Assembly: GCF_014534645.1 (NCBI RefSeq)
Contig: NZ_JACVQF010000181.1
Location: 62,001-126,000 of the forward strand
From: Streptomyces griseicoloratus
GTDB taxonomy: Bacteria; Actinomycetota; Actinomycetes; Streptomycetales; Streptomycetaceae
Direction of reading: 5' to 3'
DNA length: 64,000 nucleotides
The position numbers were made by a program, and so were the translations under genes. Shown one piece after another: positions 8,655 through 18,049 of the stretch. The notes under the pieces are model-generated. The model was not told the origin of the DNA. It did no database searches and worked only from the letters and a program-made list of their open reading frames with translations. The number at the start of each line of letters is the position of its first letter. The first letter of the stretch is position 1.

Positions 8655-9877
8655 GCGCGGTCCCGGGCCGTCAGCAGGGCGCCGCGCAGTACGGCGCCGC
8701 CGCCCAGCGCGCTGGGCCGCACCTCCGTGGCGAGCGGCGACATCCGGGCGAGGCGGTCCCGTACCCGGGCGGCGAGGGCGTCGCCCCCGGCCCGGCCGAG
8801 CTCGCCGGCCAGCACGACACAGCCGGGGTCCAGGACGGAGACGACCGCGGCGGCCCCGAGGGCGACACGGTCAGCGAGGGCGTCCAGGAACCGCCCGGCC
8901 GCGGGACCCGGCGCCGGCCCGGTCACGCCCGACGGCCGGCCGTCCTCCCCGCCCGCCGCCCCGGGGCATTCCCCGTCGGCCAGGCGTACCGCCTCCCGCA
9001 CCAGGGCCGCCGCCTCGCGTTCGAGGTCCGCGGCATGGGCCGTCAGGCCGTGTTCCGCCGCGAGGCCGACGACCGCGGCCGCCCCGGCGAGGGAGTGGAA
9101 GCCGCCCGCGCAGTCGGTGGCCGACGGCAGGCCGCTCGTTCCCGGCACCGGCAGGAAGCCGATCTCGCCCGCGCCCCCCGAGGCACCGCGCCGCAGCGTG
9201 CCGTCGAGGACGACCGCGGCGCCGATGCCCAGGCCGAGCCACAGCAGGGCGAAGGTGTCGCGGTCCCGTGCCGCGCCGTCGCGCTGCTCGGCCAGGGCGG
9301 CGAGGTTGGTCTCGTTCTCGACGCTGACGCGGGCCTTCGGGAACCGCTCCTGGAGGGCCGCCACCAGACGCCGGTGCCATGCGGGCAGGCCGGTGGAGTC
9401 GCGGAGTTCACCGCTCGCGGGGTCGATCAGGCCGGGCGCCCCGATGCCGACGGTGTGCAGCAGGTCGGTGCCCGCCTCCTTCGCCGCCCGCTCGACCAGT
9501 GTCACCGCCTGCTCCACCGCGGGACCGGTCCCGGTGTCGTCGCCGATCGGCACGGACGCCTCGGCGAGCACCCGCCCCACCAGGTCGGACACGAGCACGG
9601 AGACGCCCTCGGTGCGCACGTCGAGCGCGGCCAGGTACGCCCGGTCGGCGACGATGCCGTACAGCCTGGCGTTCGGTCCGCGGCGCTGCTCACCGGACTC
9701 ACCGGTCACCTCGATCAGACCGGCGGCGGCGAGGCGTTCGACGAGGTCGGCGACGGTCGGCCGGGACAGGCCGGTCAGCTGCTTCAACCGCGCCGCCGTC
9801 AACGGACCCTCCTGCTGGAGCAGACGCAGGGCGAGCCGGTCGTTGATGGCCCGGGCGGTGCTCGGGGATGCGGGCAT
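8621..9877 (-). CDS. ROK-family transcriptional repressor
   Basis: Cytoplasmic regulator of 418 residues. Residues about 14-75 form a winged helix of the MarR/XylR type (LLQQEGPLTAARLKQL, TGLSRPTVADLVERLAAAGL), followed by the two-lobed ROK sugar-kinase fold with VENETNLAALAE and GGAGEIGFLPV. The CxCGxxGCxE zinc cluster expected just after GEIG is absent (the sequence reads PGTSGLPSATDCAGG), as in a subset of ROK repressors. It is divergent from an MFS transporter gene with a perfect palindrome in between, so it probably controls that gene and itself. The effector sugar is unknown. Confidence 0.88.
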   Translation of the reverse strand: MPASPSTARAINDRLALRLLQQEGPLTAARLKQLTGLSRPTVADLVERLAAAGLIEVTGESGEQRRGPNARLYGIVADRAYLAALDVRTEGVSVLVSDLVGRVLAEASVPIGDDTGTGPAVEQAVTLVERAAKEAGTDLLHTVGIGAPGLIDPASGELRDSTGLPAWHRRLVAALQERFPKARVSVENETNLAALAEQRDGAARDRDTFALLWLGLGIGAAVVLDGTLRRGASGGAGEIGFLPVPGTSGLPSATDCAGGFHSLAGAAAVVGLAAEHGLTAHAADLEREAAALVREAVRLADGECPGAAGGEDGRPSGVTGPAPGPAAGRFLDALADRVALGAAAVVSVLDPGCVVLAGELGRAGGDALAARVRDRLARMSPLATEVRPSALGGGAVLRGALLTARDRAQDELFAPQER

Positions 9878-9953
9878 GCCGGGATCCTCCCAGATCGACG
9901 GACCGCGCCGGACGGGGCCGTGGCACGGAGCGGCGGCCCATTATTTCGCCTAT

Positions 9954-9976
9954 CTATCAGGCAGGGTTCCTGATAG
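9954..9976. promoter_or_regulatory. Palindromic operator candidate between ROK repressor and MFS gene
   Basis: Perfect 8-bp inverted repeat CTATCAGG (9954-9961) and CCTGATAG (9969-9976) with a 7-base spacer, inside the only AT-rich stretch of the 160-bp divergent promoter region. Position and symmetry fit a repressor site for the ROK protein. Binding is inferred. Confidence 0.65.
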
Positions 9977-10037
9977 TTTACGCCGCGCAGTGGGCGCAGC
10001 GGACGCACAGGCGTCACGACAGGGGGAGGACCCGACA

Positions 10038-11249
10038 ATGAGTTCAGTGGTCTACGAGCAACGCGAGGTGAGGCGCGCCCGGTACGCCGTGGCGGCCGTG
10101 TTCGCCGTGCACGGCGCCGTCACCGGCTCGTTCGCGACCCGTGTGCCGTGGATCCAGGACCATGCCGGGGTGAGCGCGGGCCAGCTGGGTCTGGCGCTCG
10201 CGTTCCCGGCGCTCGGCGCCTCCGTCGCCATGCCCCTGGCCGGCGGCATCAGCCACCGCTTCGGCGCCCGCAACGCGCTGCGCGGACTGATCGCCCTGTG
10301 GACGCTGTCGCTGGTCCTGCCGTCGATCGCCCCCGGCCTGCTCACCCTCTGCCTCGCCCTGTTCGTCTACGGCGCCACGGCGGGCATGTCGGACGTGGCC
10401 ATGAACGCGCTCGGCGTGGAGGTCGAGAACCGTCTCGACAAGTCGATCATGTCCGGCCTGCACGGCATGTGGAGCGCCGGCGCCCTGATCGGCTCGGCGG
10501 CCGGCACGCTCGCCGCCCACCTGGGCGCGGACGCCCGGCTGCACCACGTGCTGGCCGCCGCCGTACTGACCGTGCTGGGGGTCACCGCATGCGCCTGGGT
10601 ACTGGACCTCCAGCCCGCCGAGGACGAGGACCCGCCGCCCAGGTTCGCGCTGCCGCCCAGGTCGGCGCTGCTGATCGGCGCGATCGGGTTCTGCGCGGTG
10701 TTCGCGGAGGGCGCGAGCCTGGACTGGTCGGCGGTCTACCTGCGGGACGAGCTGGAGACCTCGGCCGGCCTCGCGGCGGCGTGCACGACCGGCTTCACCC
10801 TCACCATGGCCGTCGCCCGGATCGCGGGCGACAAGGTGGTGGACCGGTTCGGCGCGGTGCGCACGGTCCGGGTCAGCGGCGTACTGGCCGCGCTCGGCGG
10901 AGTGCTCATCGTCGCCGCAGGCCATCCGGCGGTGGCGATGACGGGGTTCGCGCTGATGGGCCTCGGCATCGCCGTGGTCGTACCGCTGTGCTTCGCCGCG
11001 GCCGGCCGCAGCGGGCCCAACCCGAGCCAGGCCATCGCGGGCGTGGCCACCATCACCTACACCTCCGGCCTGGTCGCGCCGAGCGCGATCGGCACGCTGG
11101 CGCAGGTGACCAGCCTGGTGGTGTCGTTCGGTCTGGTGACCCTGCTGTCCTGCGGGCTGGCGGCGTTCGCGGGGGTGCTGCGCGCCGGCGACCGGGACCG
11201 GCCGAAGGTCAGTGCTCCGGGCGCAGCAGTTCCCGACCGGCGTTCCTGA
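10038..11249 (+). CDS. MFS transporter (ROK-linked)
   Basis: Twelve-helix major facilitator protein of 403 residues. The loop-2/3 region GGISHRFGARNALRG matches the MFS signature, and a central polar loop (QPAEDEDPPPRF) divides the two six-helix halves. The start is ATG 10038 after a strong GGGGGAGGA ribosome site; the much longer frame upstream is a shadow of the ROK gene. Divergent from the ROK repressor, which suggests import or export of the sugar or metabolite sensed by it. The last 41 bp overlap the convergent thioesterase gene. Confidence 0.88.
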   Translation: MSSVVYEQREVRRARYAVAAVFAVHGAVTGSFATRVPWIQDHAGVSAGQLGLALAFPALGASVAMPLAGGISHRFGARNALRGLIALWTLSLVLPSIAPGLLTLCLALFVYGATAGMSDVAMNALGVEVENRLDKSIMSGLHGMWSAGALIGSAAGTLAAHLGADARLHHVLAAAVLTVLGVTACAWVLDLQPAEDEDPPPRFALPPRSALLIGAIGFCAVFAEGASLDWSAVYLRDELETSAGLAAACTTGFTLTMAVARIAGDKVVDRFGAVRTVRVSGVLAALGGVLIVAAGHPAVAMTGFALMGLGIAVVVPLCFAAAGRSGPNPSQAIAGVATITYTSGLVAPSAIGTLAQVTSLVVSFGLVTLLSCGLAAFAGVLRAGDRDRPKVSAPGAAVPDRRS

Positions 11250-11667
11250 AGGCGTCGCTCCAGGGCGCCGGGCGCAGCGTTCCGGAGTCCAGCCGGACCA
11301 GCACCCGGGTGCCCCGGGCGTACGTGGTGGAGCCGTCCGCCGAGCAGAACCGGAAGCCGTACGTCAGCCCGGTCGTGCCGAGCCGCTCCAGCCAGAGGTG
11401 GACGGCGTACGCTCCCGGCCGGGTGACCGGCGCCTCGTAGGTGATCCGCAGTTCCTTGACCGCGTTGCAGGCGTCCCCGGCCGCCGCCCAGTCGCCCTCG
11501 AACCGGAAGCCGTGCTCGGTCCACAGCTCCGCCCAGGCCCGCTCGACCATCACCGGGTAGCGGGCGTTGTGCAGCAGGCCGAGGGCGTCCAGGTCGTCGA
11601 AGTGGACGGTGACGGGGACGAGCCGGCCGTGGGCCAGGGCGGGGGCGGCGGGTGCTTCGGCGGTCAC
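11209..11667 (-). CDS. 4HBT-like acyl-CoA thioesterase
   Basis: Hot-dog fold protein of 152 residues. The N-terminal motif HFDDLDALGLLHNARYPV matches the 4-hydroxybenzoyl-CoA thioesterase pattern, with a conserved Asp preceding the Gly and a Tyr on the long helix. Such proteins hydrolyse acyl- or aryl-CoA esters; substrate unknown. GTG start at 11667. It is convergent with, and overlaps, the MFS gene (41 bp) and stands alone as a transcription unit. Confidence 0.85.
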   Translation of the reverse strand: MTAEAPAAPALAHGRLVPVTVHFDDLDALGLLHNARYPVMVERAWAELWTEHGFRFEGDWAAAGDACNAVKELRITYEAPVTRPGAYAVHLWLERLGTTGLTYGFRFCSADGSTTYARGTRVLVRLDSGTLRPAPWSDAFRNAGRELLRPEH

Positions 11668-11862
11668 GGGCGGGCTCCTGGAAGGTCGCGCAAGGCTTGC
11701 TCACATACGGAAGTTCGCCTTCATCCTAAGCGCACGCTCAGTAGCCCCGCCGGGGAAGGCCCTGGTCAGCAAGGGGGCCGCGGGACAATGGCACGGCCCG
11801 GTACCCCCGACAATGGGTCCGGACAGTCCTTGCGGAACGTACAGAGAAAGCGAAACCTCACC

Positions 11863-13254
11863 ATGGACCTCGGCGTGCGCTGGAAGCTGCACGGTGACGG
11901 GCGCACGCCCGCACCCGGAGCGGTGGTCCGCCCCGACGAACGGCTCTCGTGGCCCCGCACGGTCGGGCTCGGCGCCCAGCACGTGGTGGCCATGTTCGGA
12001 GCGTCCTTCGTGGCCCCCGTCCTCATGGGCCTGGACCCCAACCTCGCGATCATGATGTCCGGCGTCGCCACGGCCGTCTTCCTGCTCGCCACGCGCGGCC
12101 GCGTACCCAGCTACCTCGGCTGCTCGCTCTCCTTCGTCGGCGTCGCCGCGGTGATCCGCGCCCAGGGCGGCACCAGCGCCACGGTGACCGGCGCGGTCCT
12201 CGTCGTGGGCGCGGTGCTGTTCCTGGTGGGGCTCGCCGTGCAGCGCTTCGGGGCGCGGATCATCCACGCCGCGATGCCGCCGATCGTCACCGGCGCGGTG
12301 GTGATGCTGATCGGCTTCAACCTCGCTCCGGTCACCGCCTCGACCTACTGGCCGCAGGACCAGTGGACGGCGCTGCTGGTGATGCTGTTCACCGGTCTCG
12401 CCGTGGTCTGCCTGCGCGGTTTCTGGTCCCGGATCGCGATCTTCCTGGGTCTGGTCTTCGGGTACGGCCTCTCCTGGCTCTTCGACCAGCTCTTCGGGAA
12501 GATCCACTCCGTGGACGGCAGCGGCAAGGTCACCGACCACTGGCGGCTGGACTTCTCCGCCGTCGGCCAGGCCGACTGGATCGGCCTGCCGTCCTTCCAC
12601 GGCCCCACCTTCGAGTGGTCGGCGATCCTGGTGGCCCTGCCGGTCGTGATCGCGCTCGTCGCCGAGAACGCCGGGCACGTCAAGGCGGTCGGCGAGATGA
12701 CCGGCGACCCGCTCGACGACAAGCTCGGCACGGCGATCTCCGCCGACGGCGTCGGCTCCATCCTGTCCACCGCGGTCGGCGGCCCGCCCAACACCACGTA
12801 CTCCGAGAACATCGGCGTGATGGCCGCGACCCGCGTCTACTCGACGGCCGCGTACTGGGCCGCCGCCGGCTTCGCCCTGCTGTTCGGCATCTGCCCGAAG
12901 TTCGGCGCCGTGGTCGCCGCGATCCCGGGCGGCGTGCTCGGCGGCATCACCGTCATCCTCTACGGCATGATCGGCCTGCTCGGCGCGCAGATCTGGATCA
13001 ACGCCAAGGTGGACCTGCGCAACCCGCTGAACCTGGTGCCGGCCGCCGCGGGCATCATCATCGGCGTCGGCAACGTCAGCATGAAGTTCACCGACAACTT
13101 CTCCCTCAGCGGCATCGCGCTCGGCACCCTGGTCGTCATCACCGGCTACCACGCGCTGCGCGCCTTCGCCCCGGCCCACCTCAAGACGCAGGAGCCGCTG
13201 CTCGACGAGGGCACCTCGACCTACGACGAGGGCTCTCAGCGCGCCAAGTCGTAG
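11863..13254 (+). CDS. uraA: NCS2-family uracil permease
   Basis: Fourteen-segment nucleobase:proton symporter of 463 residues. It shows the NCS2 markers QHVVAMFG near residue 41, the proton/substrate glutamates in ALVAENAGH and NTTYSENIGVMAATRVYS, and GGVLGGITVILYGMIG. The second glutamate block is very close to E. coli UraA as I remember it, which favours uracil over xanthine. I start at ATG 11863 (MDLGVRWKLHGDG) because the upstream extension is a shadow of the thioesterase. The 3' end overlaps the convergent GH6 gene by 19 bp. It would salvage uracil outside the pyr operon. Confidence 0.9.
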   Translation: MDLGVRWKLHGDGRTPAPGAVVRPDERLSWPRTVGLGAQHVVAMFGASFVAPVLMGLDPNLAIMMSGVATAVFLLATRGRVPSYLGCSLSFVGVAAVIRAQGGTSATVTGAVLVVGAVLFLVGLAVQRFGARIIHAAMPPIVTGAVVMLIGFNLAPVTASTYWPQDQWTALLVMLFTGLAVVCLRGFWSRIAIFLGLVFGYGLSWLFDQLFGKIHSVDGSGKVTDHWRLDFSAVGQADWIGLPSFHGPTFEWSAILVALPVVIALVAENAGHVKAVGEMTGDPLDDKLGTAISADGVGSILSTAVGGPPNTTYSENIGVMAATRVYSTAAYWAAAGFALLFGICPKFGAVVAAIPGGVLGGITVILYGMIGLLGAQIWINAKVDLRNPLNLVPAAAGIIIGVGNVSMKFTDNFSLSGIALGTLVVITGYHALRAFAPAHLKTQEPLLDEGTSTYDEGSQRAKS

Positions 13255-14453
13255 GCGTACGAGGGGGTGAACGTCCCCGGCGAGCCCTTGCAGCCGTCCG
13301 ACTCCCCCGGCAGCTTCACCCACAGGTAGGCGTCGATGCGCCCCAGGCCGGTGCTCAGGGTCGGGGTGCGGCCCACCTTGCGGCCGGCCGGGTCGCACCA
13401 CTCGCCGTCCGGCGGGGCGCCGTTGCCGTTGCGGCTGGTGTCGATGACGGCGCCCAGGCCGGGCGGACCGCCGAGGGCGTCGAGGACCGCGCGGTCGTAG
13501 GCCACCTCGTCGGCGGTGGTGTGGAAGTTGGAGACGTTGCTGAACACGCCGTCGGAGGAGCCGGCCGAGGCGGCACCGGCCTGTTTCAGCCATCCCGCCT
13601 GCTTGGCGGGCGCGTGCCAGCCGGAGTGACCCGCGTCGTAGTAGACCCGGGCCCTGGGGTTGGCGTCCTTCAGGACGCGGCCGGCGCGGGCCAGCGAGGC
13701 GAAGCGGTCGGCGCGCTCGCCGGCGGACAGGCACTCGGCCTGGGCCACCGAGTCGGGCTCCAGGATCACGACGACCTCACCGGAGCCGAGCCCGGCGGCG
13801 AAGCGGTCGATCCAGTCGTCGTACGCGTCGAGGTCCGGCGCCCCGCCCTGGGAGTGCCCGCCGCAGTCCCGGTCGGGTATCGCGTACGGCACGACGACCG
13901 GCACCCGGCCCTGCGCGGCGCCCCCGGAGGTGACCGCGCGGACCCGGGAGGTGATGGTCGCGGGCGTGAAGTCGGCGAACCACACGGCCGCCGGGTGGTC
14001 GGCTATCCGGGACTCGATGACCGGCCGGCGCGGGTCGTCGGGGTGGGCCCGGACCCAGTCGAGGATCTGGGACCGGGGGTGCCGGTACAGCCGGGTGGAC
14101 GCTGCGGCGGTCCGCGGCTGCTTCTCGGTCCTCGCCGGCGTCGGCCGGGGGCTCGCCTTCTCCCCGGCCGGCGAGGGCGACGGTGAGGCGGACCGGGTGA
14201 CCGACGGGGACAGGGATGGGGACGGCGACGGCGACGGCGGCACAACGGGCAGGGACGGAAGGCCCGGCGACCGCGTCACCTCCGGCGGCCGGGCCTCGTC
14301 CGTGCCGCCGCCGTCGTCGAACGCGGACAGCATGCCGGTCGCGGCGCCCACCGCGACCACGACGGACGCCGCCACGACCATCGCGCTGCGGCGGGCGGCA
14401 CGCCTGCGCTCGGCCCTGCGGGCGGCCAGGCGCCGGGCACGAAGGCCAGACAC
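13236..14453 (-). CDS. Membrane-anchored or secreted GH6 family glycosidase
   Basis: Family 6 cellulase-type protein of 405 residues (endoglucanase or cellobiohydrolase, inverting). After an Arg-rich N terminus comes one hydrophobic helix (about 22-45, a signal anchor or uncleaved signal), then a Ser/Pro/Thr linker (about 70-118) and the catalytic domain (about 120-405). GH6 markers are VPYAIPDRDCGGHSQGG (Asp and Cys), VVILEPDSVAQAEC (putative general acid Asp) and DTSRNGNG. GTG start with GGGGGAGGGGG upstream. No cellulose-binding module is present, so it may act near the cell surface. Convergent with the uracil permease (19-bp overlap). Confidence 0.88.
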   Translation of the reverse strand: MSGLRARRLAARRAERRRAARRSAMVVAASVVVAVGAATGMLSAFDDGGGTDEARPPEVTRSPGLPSLPVVPPSPSPSPSLSPSVTRSASPSPSPAGEKASPRPTPARTEKQPRTAAASTRLYRHPRSQILDWVRAHPDDPRRPVIESRIADHPAAVWFADFTPATITSRVRAVTSGGAAQGRVPVVVPYAIPDRDCGGHSQGGAPDLDAYDDWIDRFAAGLGSGEVVVILEPDSVAQAECLSAGERADRFASLARAGRVLKDANPRARVYYDAGHSGWHAPAKQAGWLKQAGAASAGSSDGVFSNVSNFHTTADEVAYDRAVLDALGGPPGLGAVIDTSRNGNGAPPDGEWCDPAGRKVGRTPTLSTGLGRIDAYLWVKLPGESDGCKGSPGTFTPSYAYDLAR

Positions 14454-14555
14454 GTACGGTTCCCCCTCCCCCGCACGGCGGGCGCGTTCCCCCGTTCTGG
14501 GGAAGCGTCGGGCCCGCCGGCACTCCCGTCAGCCTAAAGCTGCGACCCTGCCGCC

Positions 14556-15251
14556 ATGGCGCACTGCGAACAACTCACCACGGTCCCCGGCGCGGTGGAC
14601 GGCGTCCTGTCCCGCATGCGCGCCCTCGACGCGACGCTTCCGCCGTGGGACGGGGTCGCGGTCTTCAACCGCGTCTACCTGGCCGTCACCGAGGCCGTCG
14701 ACCGGCAGATCGACGGCGGGCGGTTCCCGGACGCCCGGGCCGCGATCACGCTGGACGTGCGGTTCGCGGAGCGCTATCTGGCCGCCGTCGACACGGCCGA
14801 TGCCGACCGCCGGCCGCCGGCCTGCTGGCGGCCGCTGTTCCAGTTCCGCCGGCATCCCGGAGTACGGCCGCTGCAGTTCGCGCTGGCCGGTATCAATGCG
14901 CACATCGGCCACGATCTGGCGCTCGCCGTGGTGGACACCTGTCGTACGCTCGGCTGCGAACCCGCCGACCTGGAGGACGAGTTCGACCGGGTGGGCGATC
15001 TCCTCGTGTCGCTGGAGGAGCGCATCCGCGACGAGCTGATGCCGGGTCCCGACCTCCTCCAGATCGCCGACCCGCTCACCCATCTGCTCGGCTCCTGGAG
15101 TCTGGAGCGCGCCCGGGACGCCACCTGGGCGGCAGCCCGCGCGCTGTGGGCGCTGCGCCGGCTGCCCGACGTCGCCGGGGAGTTCACCGAGCACCTGGAC
15201 GCGGCGGTGGGCTTCGCCGGCCGCATGCTGCTCACCCCGCTGCCGGACTGA
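14556..15251 (+). CDS. DUF5995 family protein
   Basis: Soluble 231-residue protein matching the DUF5995 pattern: an N-terminal MRALDATLPPWDGVAVFNRVYLAVTEAV block, and central GINAHIGHDLALAVV with the paired His residues. Function unknown; the conserved His/Asp content suggests a metal site, but that is inference. It lies between the divergent GH6 gene (about 100 bp away) and the following LLM oxidoreductase on the same strand (95-bp gap). Confidence 0.8.
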   Translation: MAHCEQLTTVPGAVDGVLSRMRALDATLPPWDGVAVFNRVYLAVTEAVDRQIDGGRFPDARAAITLDVRFAERYLAAVDTADADRRPPACWRPLFQFRRHPGVRPLQFALAGINAHIGHDLALAVVDTCRTLGCEPADLEDEFDRVGDLLVSLEERIRDELMPGPDLLQIADPLTHLLGSWSLERARDATWAAARALWALRRLPDVAGEFTEHLDAAVGFAGRMLLTPLPD

Positions 15252-15346
15252 TCCGGCCAACATCGCCGCGCCCGACCGGAAATCCCCCGTGACCGCAGTA
15301 CGTTGGCGGCTCGGGCAGTACAGCGACCGCGAAGGAGCACCCAGGT

Positions 15347-16273
15347 ATGGCGACCCGGCTCGGACTCGGCCTCCCCCAGATGCGGCAGTACGACATCGGC
15401 AAGGACGTCCCCGACGTGGCCCGCGCCGCGGAGCGGACTGGCTACGACAGCCTGTGGGTCTTCGAGCGCGCCCTGTTCCCCGAACCGGCCACCCAGGGGC
15501 TGTACGGCGTCGAGGGCCTGCCCTGGCCGGACGAGTACCGCAACGTGGCCGAGCCGCTGGTCACACTGGCGCTGGCGGCAGCGGCCACCGAACGGGCCGA
15601 GCTGGGCACGAGCGTCCTGATCGCCCCGCTGCACGTGCCGTTCCAGCTCGCCAAGACGCTGGCGTCGCTGGACGCGGCCAGCGGCGGCCGGGTGATCGCG
15701 GGCTTCGGCACGGGCTGGTCCCACGACGAGTACGCGGCCGCGTCGGTGCGGCCGTTCGCCGAGCGGGGCCAGGCGCTGGACGAGCTGATCGAGGTGTGCC
15801 GCGCGGTCTGGGGCCCGGACCCGGTCACGTACGACGGGCACCTCACGAAGATCGCGTCCGCGGTGGTCGGCCCGAAGCCCGCCCGTCCCATCCCCGTGAT
15901 GCTGGCGGCGGGCAGCGCCAAGGCCCGGCGCCGGCTGGTCGACCACGCCGACGGCTGGCTGCCGGTGGGCATGGGCGCCGAGGCCGTGGCCGAGCAGTGG
16001 CGGGTGCTGCAGGACCTGGCCGCCGAGCGCGGCCGTACGGAGCCGATCCGGACCGTGCTGCGGGTCAACGCGCGGTACCGGTCGGCGACCGTCGACGGCG
16101 ACCGCCAGCCGTTCCACGGCAGCGTCGACCAGATCGTCGACGACCTCGCCGCCCACGCCGAGATCGGCCTCGACGAGATCCTGATCGACCTCCAGAGCAC
16201 CCCGCGGGACGCCCAGGAGCTCATGGACGTCGCCGCGGAGGTGCACGAGAAGGCGCGGGCGGCCGGGATCTAG
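15347..16273 (+). CDS. LLM-class F420-dependent oxidoreductase
   Basis: Luciferase-like monooxygenase fold protein of 308 residues, of the actinobacterial subgroup that uses coenzyme F420. It begins GLGLPQMRQYDIG, has GYDSLWVFERALFP, the barrel segment GTSVLIAPLHVPFQLAKTLASLD and GGRVIAGFGTGWSHDEY, and a cofactor-contact region PIPVMLAAGS. Substrate unknown. ATG 15347 is preceded by GAAGGAG. It converges on the davB-like gene with a 33-bp gap. Confidence 0.87.
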   Translation: MATRLGLGLPQMRQYDIGKDVPDVARAAERTGYDSLWVFERALFPEPATQGLYGVEGLPWPDEYRNVAEPLVTLALAAAATERAELGTSVLIAPLHVPFQLAKTLASLDAASGGRVIAGFGTGWSHDEYAAASVRPFAERGQALDELIEVCRAVWGPDPVTYDGHLTKIASAVVGPKPARPIPVMLAAGSAKARRRLVDHADGWLPVGMGAEAVAEQWRVLQDLAAERGRTEPIRTVLRVNARYRSATVDGDRQPFHGSVDQIVDDLAAHAEIGLDEILIDLQSTPRDAQELMDVAAEVHEKARAAGI

Positions 16274-16306
16274 CCCGCAGCTCTCGTCCGCGGCTCTCGT
16301 CCGGGG

Positions 16307-18004
16307 TCAGTCCTCCGGGAGTTCCACCGGAGCGATCTCGTCGTACAGGTCGCCGGGCCCCGGGTTGCCGGGGTCCGTCGCCCCGCCGAAGTGGTGCATG
16401 ACGCCCCAGACCGCGTTCAGCGCGGTCTGGACGGCGCCCTCGGCCCAGCCTGCCGTCCAGGAGATGTCGTCGCCGGCGAGGAAGATGCCCCGCTTGTCCT
16501 CGGGCAGCCGGTCCTGCATGAAGTGCGTGAACAGGCGCCGCTGGTAGCGGTAGTGGCCGGGGAGGTTGGCCTTGAAGGCGCCCATGAAGTAGGGCTCGTT
16601 CTCCCAGGAGACCGTCACCGGGTTGCCGATGATGTGCTTCCTGATGTCGACCTTCGGGTAGATCTCGCCGAGCGACTTCAGCATGACCTCCATCCGCTCG
16701 TTCGCGGACAGGGGCAGCCACTTCAGGCTGTCGTCGCACCAGGTGTAGGACAGGCAGATGACGGCGGGCTTGTCGGGGCCGTCGTCGAGCAGGTAGGTGC
16801 CGCGGGTCATGCGGTCGGTGAGCGTCATCGACATGACGTCCCGGCCGGTCTCCTCGTCCTTGTCCAGCCAGAACGGCCGGTCGACGGGCACGAAGAGCTT
16901 CGAGCTCTCCATGTAGTGGGTCCGCTCGATGGCGGTCCAGTGGTCGATCGGGAAGAGCGAGTCGTCGCAGGCGATCTTGGACAGCAGCATCCAGGACTGG
17001 GCGGTGAAGATCGCCGCCTTGTAGGTGCGGATGTCGCCGTTCGCGTCCGTCACGGTGATCTGGTTGCCCGCGGTGCGGTTCAGGCGGGTCACGGCCGGGC
17101 GGGGCTCGCCGCCCTCGTGCAGGCTCGCGAGCGAGGTGCCGTACGGCCAGTGGACGATCTTCTCCGGCTCGCGCTCCCACAGGCGCAGCGGCAGCTGCTG
17201 GGAACCGCCGATGATGCCGCGGTGGTGGTCGTCGGCCTCGGTGTAGACGACCCGGAGGATCTCCAGGATGGAGTTGGGGAAGTCGGTGTCCCAGCCACCG
17301 GTGCCGAAGCCGACCTGGCCGAAGATCTCGCGGTGCCGGAAGGACTTGAATGCCTCGGAGTCGCAGAGGAAGCCGTAGAAGGTCTGGTTGTCGAGCTTCT
17401 CGACGAGCTTGGACCAGATCTCGCGGATGCGCTTGACGTCCCGCTCGCGCAGGGCGCGGTTCATGTCGGAGAAGTCGGCGCCCTCTTCGAGGCACTTGGC
17501 CCAGGCGTCGGCCACGTCCCGGTAGACCTGCGGCAGGTCGTCGAGCGTCTCGGCGTAGTGGGACTCGCCCTTGAGGTCGACGACGGTCGAGGGCGTGGCC
17601 TCCGCGAGGGGGTTGGGGAAGGGCCGGGTCTCCAGGCCCACCAGGTCGATGTAGTGCTGGAGGGCGGTGGAGGACGGCGGGAAGCGCATCGCGCCCATCT
17701 CGGCGGTCAGCGACGGGTCGCACCCCTCGAAGCCGACCGTCCGCAGCCGGCCGCCGATCCGGTCGGCCTCGTACACGACGGGCTTGAGGCCCATCTTCAT
17801 CAGCTCGTAGGCCGCCACGATGCCGGACAGACCGCCGCCGATCACCGCGACCTCGGTGCCGTGCTCGGTCGCGGGTATCTGGCCGAGGCCCGCCGGGTGG
17901 GCGAGGAAGTCGTCGTACGCGTACGGGAAGTCCGGGCCGAACATGGTGATCGGCGGCTGCTGCTCGTCTGCGTGCTCGACGGCGTTGGGCACCGTGGACG
18001 TCAT
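16307..18004 (-). CDS. davB: L-lysine 2-monooxygenase-like flavoprotein (DavB family)
   Basis: FAD amine-oxidase-fold enzyme of 565 residues. The FAD site is VIGGGLSGIVAAYEL (about residue 54) and the C-terminal FAD contact is FLAGDDISWTAGWAEGAVQ. From the opening PITMFGPDFPYAYDDF through GFGTGWDTDFPNSILEI-like blocks it follows Pseudomonas putida DavB (lysine 2-monooxygenase) closely, as recalled, including length. That enzyme turns L-lysine plus O2 into 5-aminovaleramide and CO2. A DavA-like amidase lies 45 bp upstream on the same strand, which supports this reading over an ordinary monoamine oxidase. Tryptophan 2-monooxygenase is the main alternative. Confidence 0.82.
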   Translation of the reverse strand: MTSTVPNAVEHADEQQPPITMFGPDFPYAYDDFLAHPAGLGQIPATEHGTEVAVIGGGLSGIVAAYELMKMGLKPVVYEADRIGGRLRTVGFEGCDPSLTAEMGAMRFPPSSTALQHYIDLVGLETRPFPNPLAEATPSTVVDLKGESHYAETLDDLPQVYRDVADAWAKCLEEGADFSDMNRALRERDVKRIREIWSKLVEKLDNQTFYGFLCDSEAFKSFRHREIFGQVGFGTGGWDTDFPNSILEILRVVYTEADDHHRGIIGGSQQLPLRLWEREPEKIVHWPYGTSLASLHEGGEPRPAVTRLNRTAGNQITVTDANGDIRTYKAAIFTAQSWMLLSKIACDDSLFPIDHWTAIERTHYMESSKLFVPVDRPFWLDKDEETGRDVMSMTLTDRMTRGTYLLDDGPDKPAVICLSYTWCDDSLKWLPLSANERMEVMLKSLGEIYPKVDIRKHIIGNPVTVSWENEPYFMGAFKANLPGHYRYQRRLFTHFMQDRLPEDKRGIFLAGDDISWTAGWAEGAVQTALNAVWGVMHHFGGATDPGNPGPGDLYDEIAPVELPED

Positions 18005-18049
18005 GGGGTACGGACTCCTTGCACAAGAAAGACTGGGGGCGGGGGTGTT

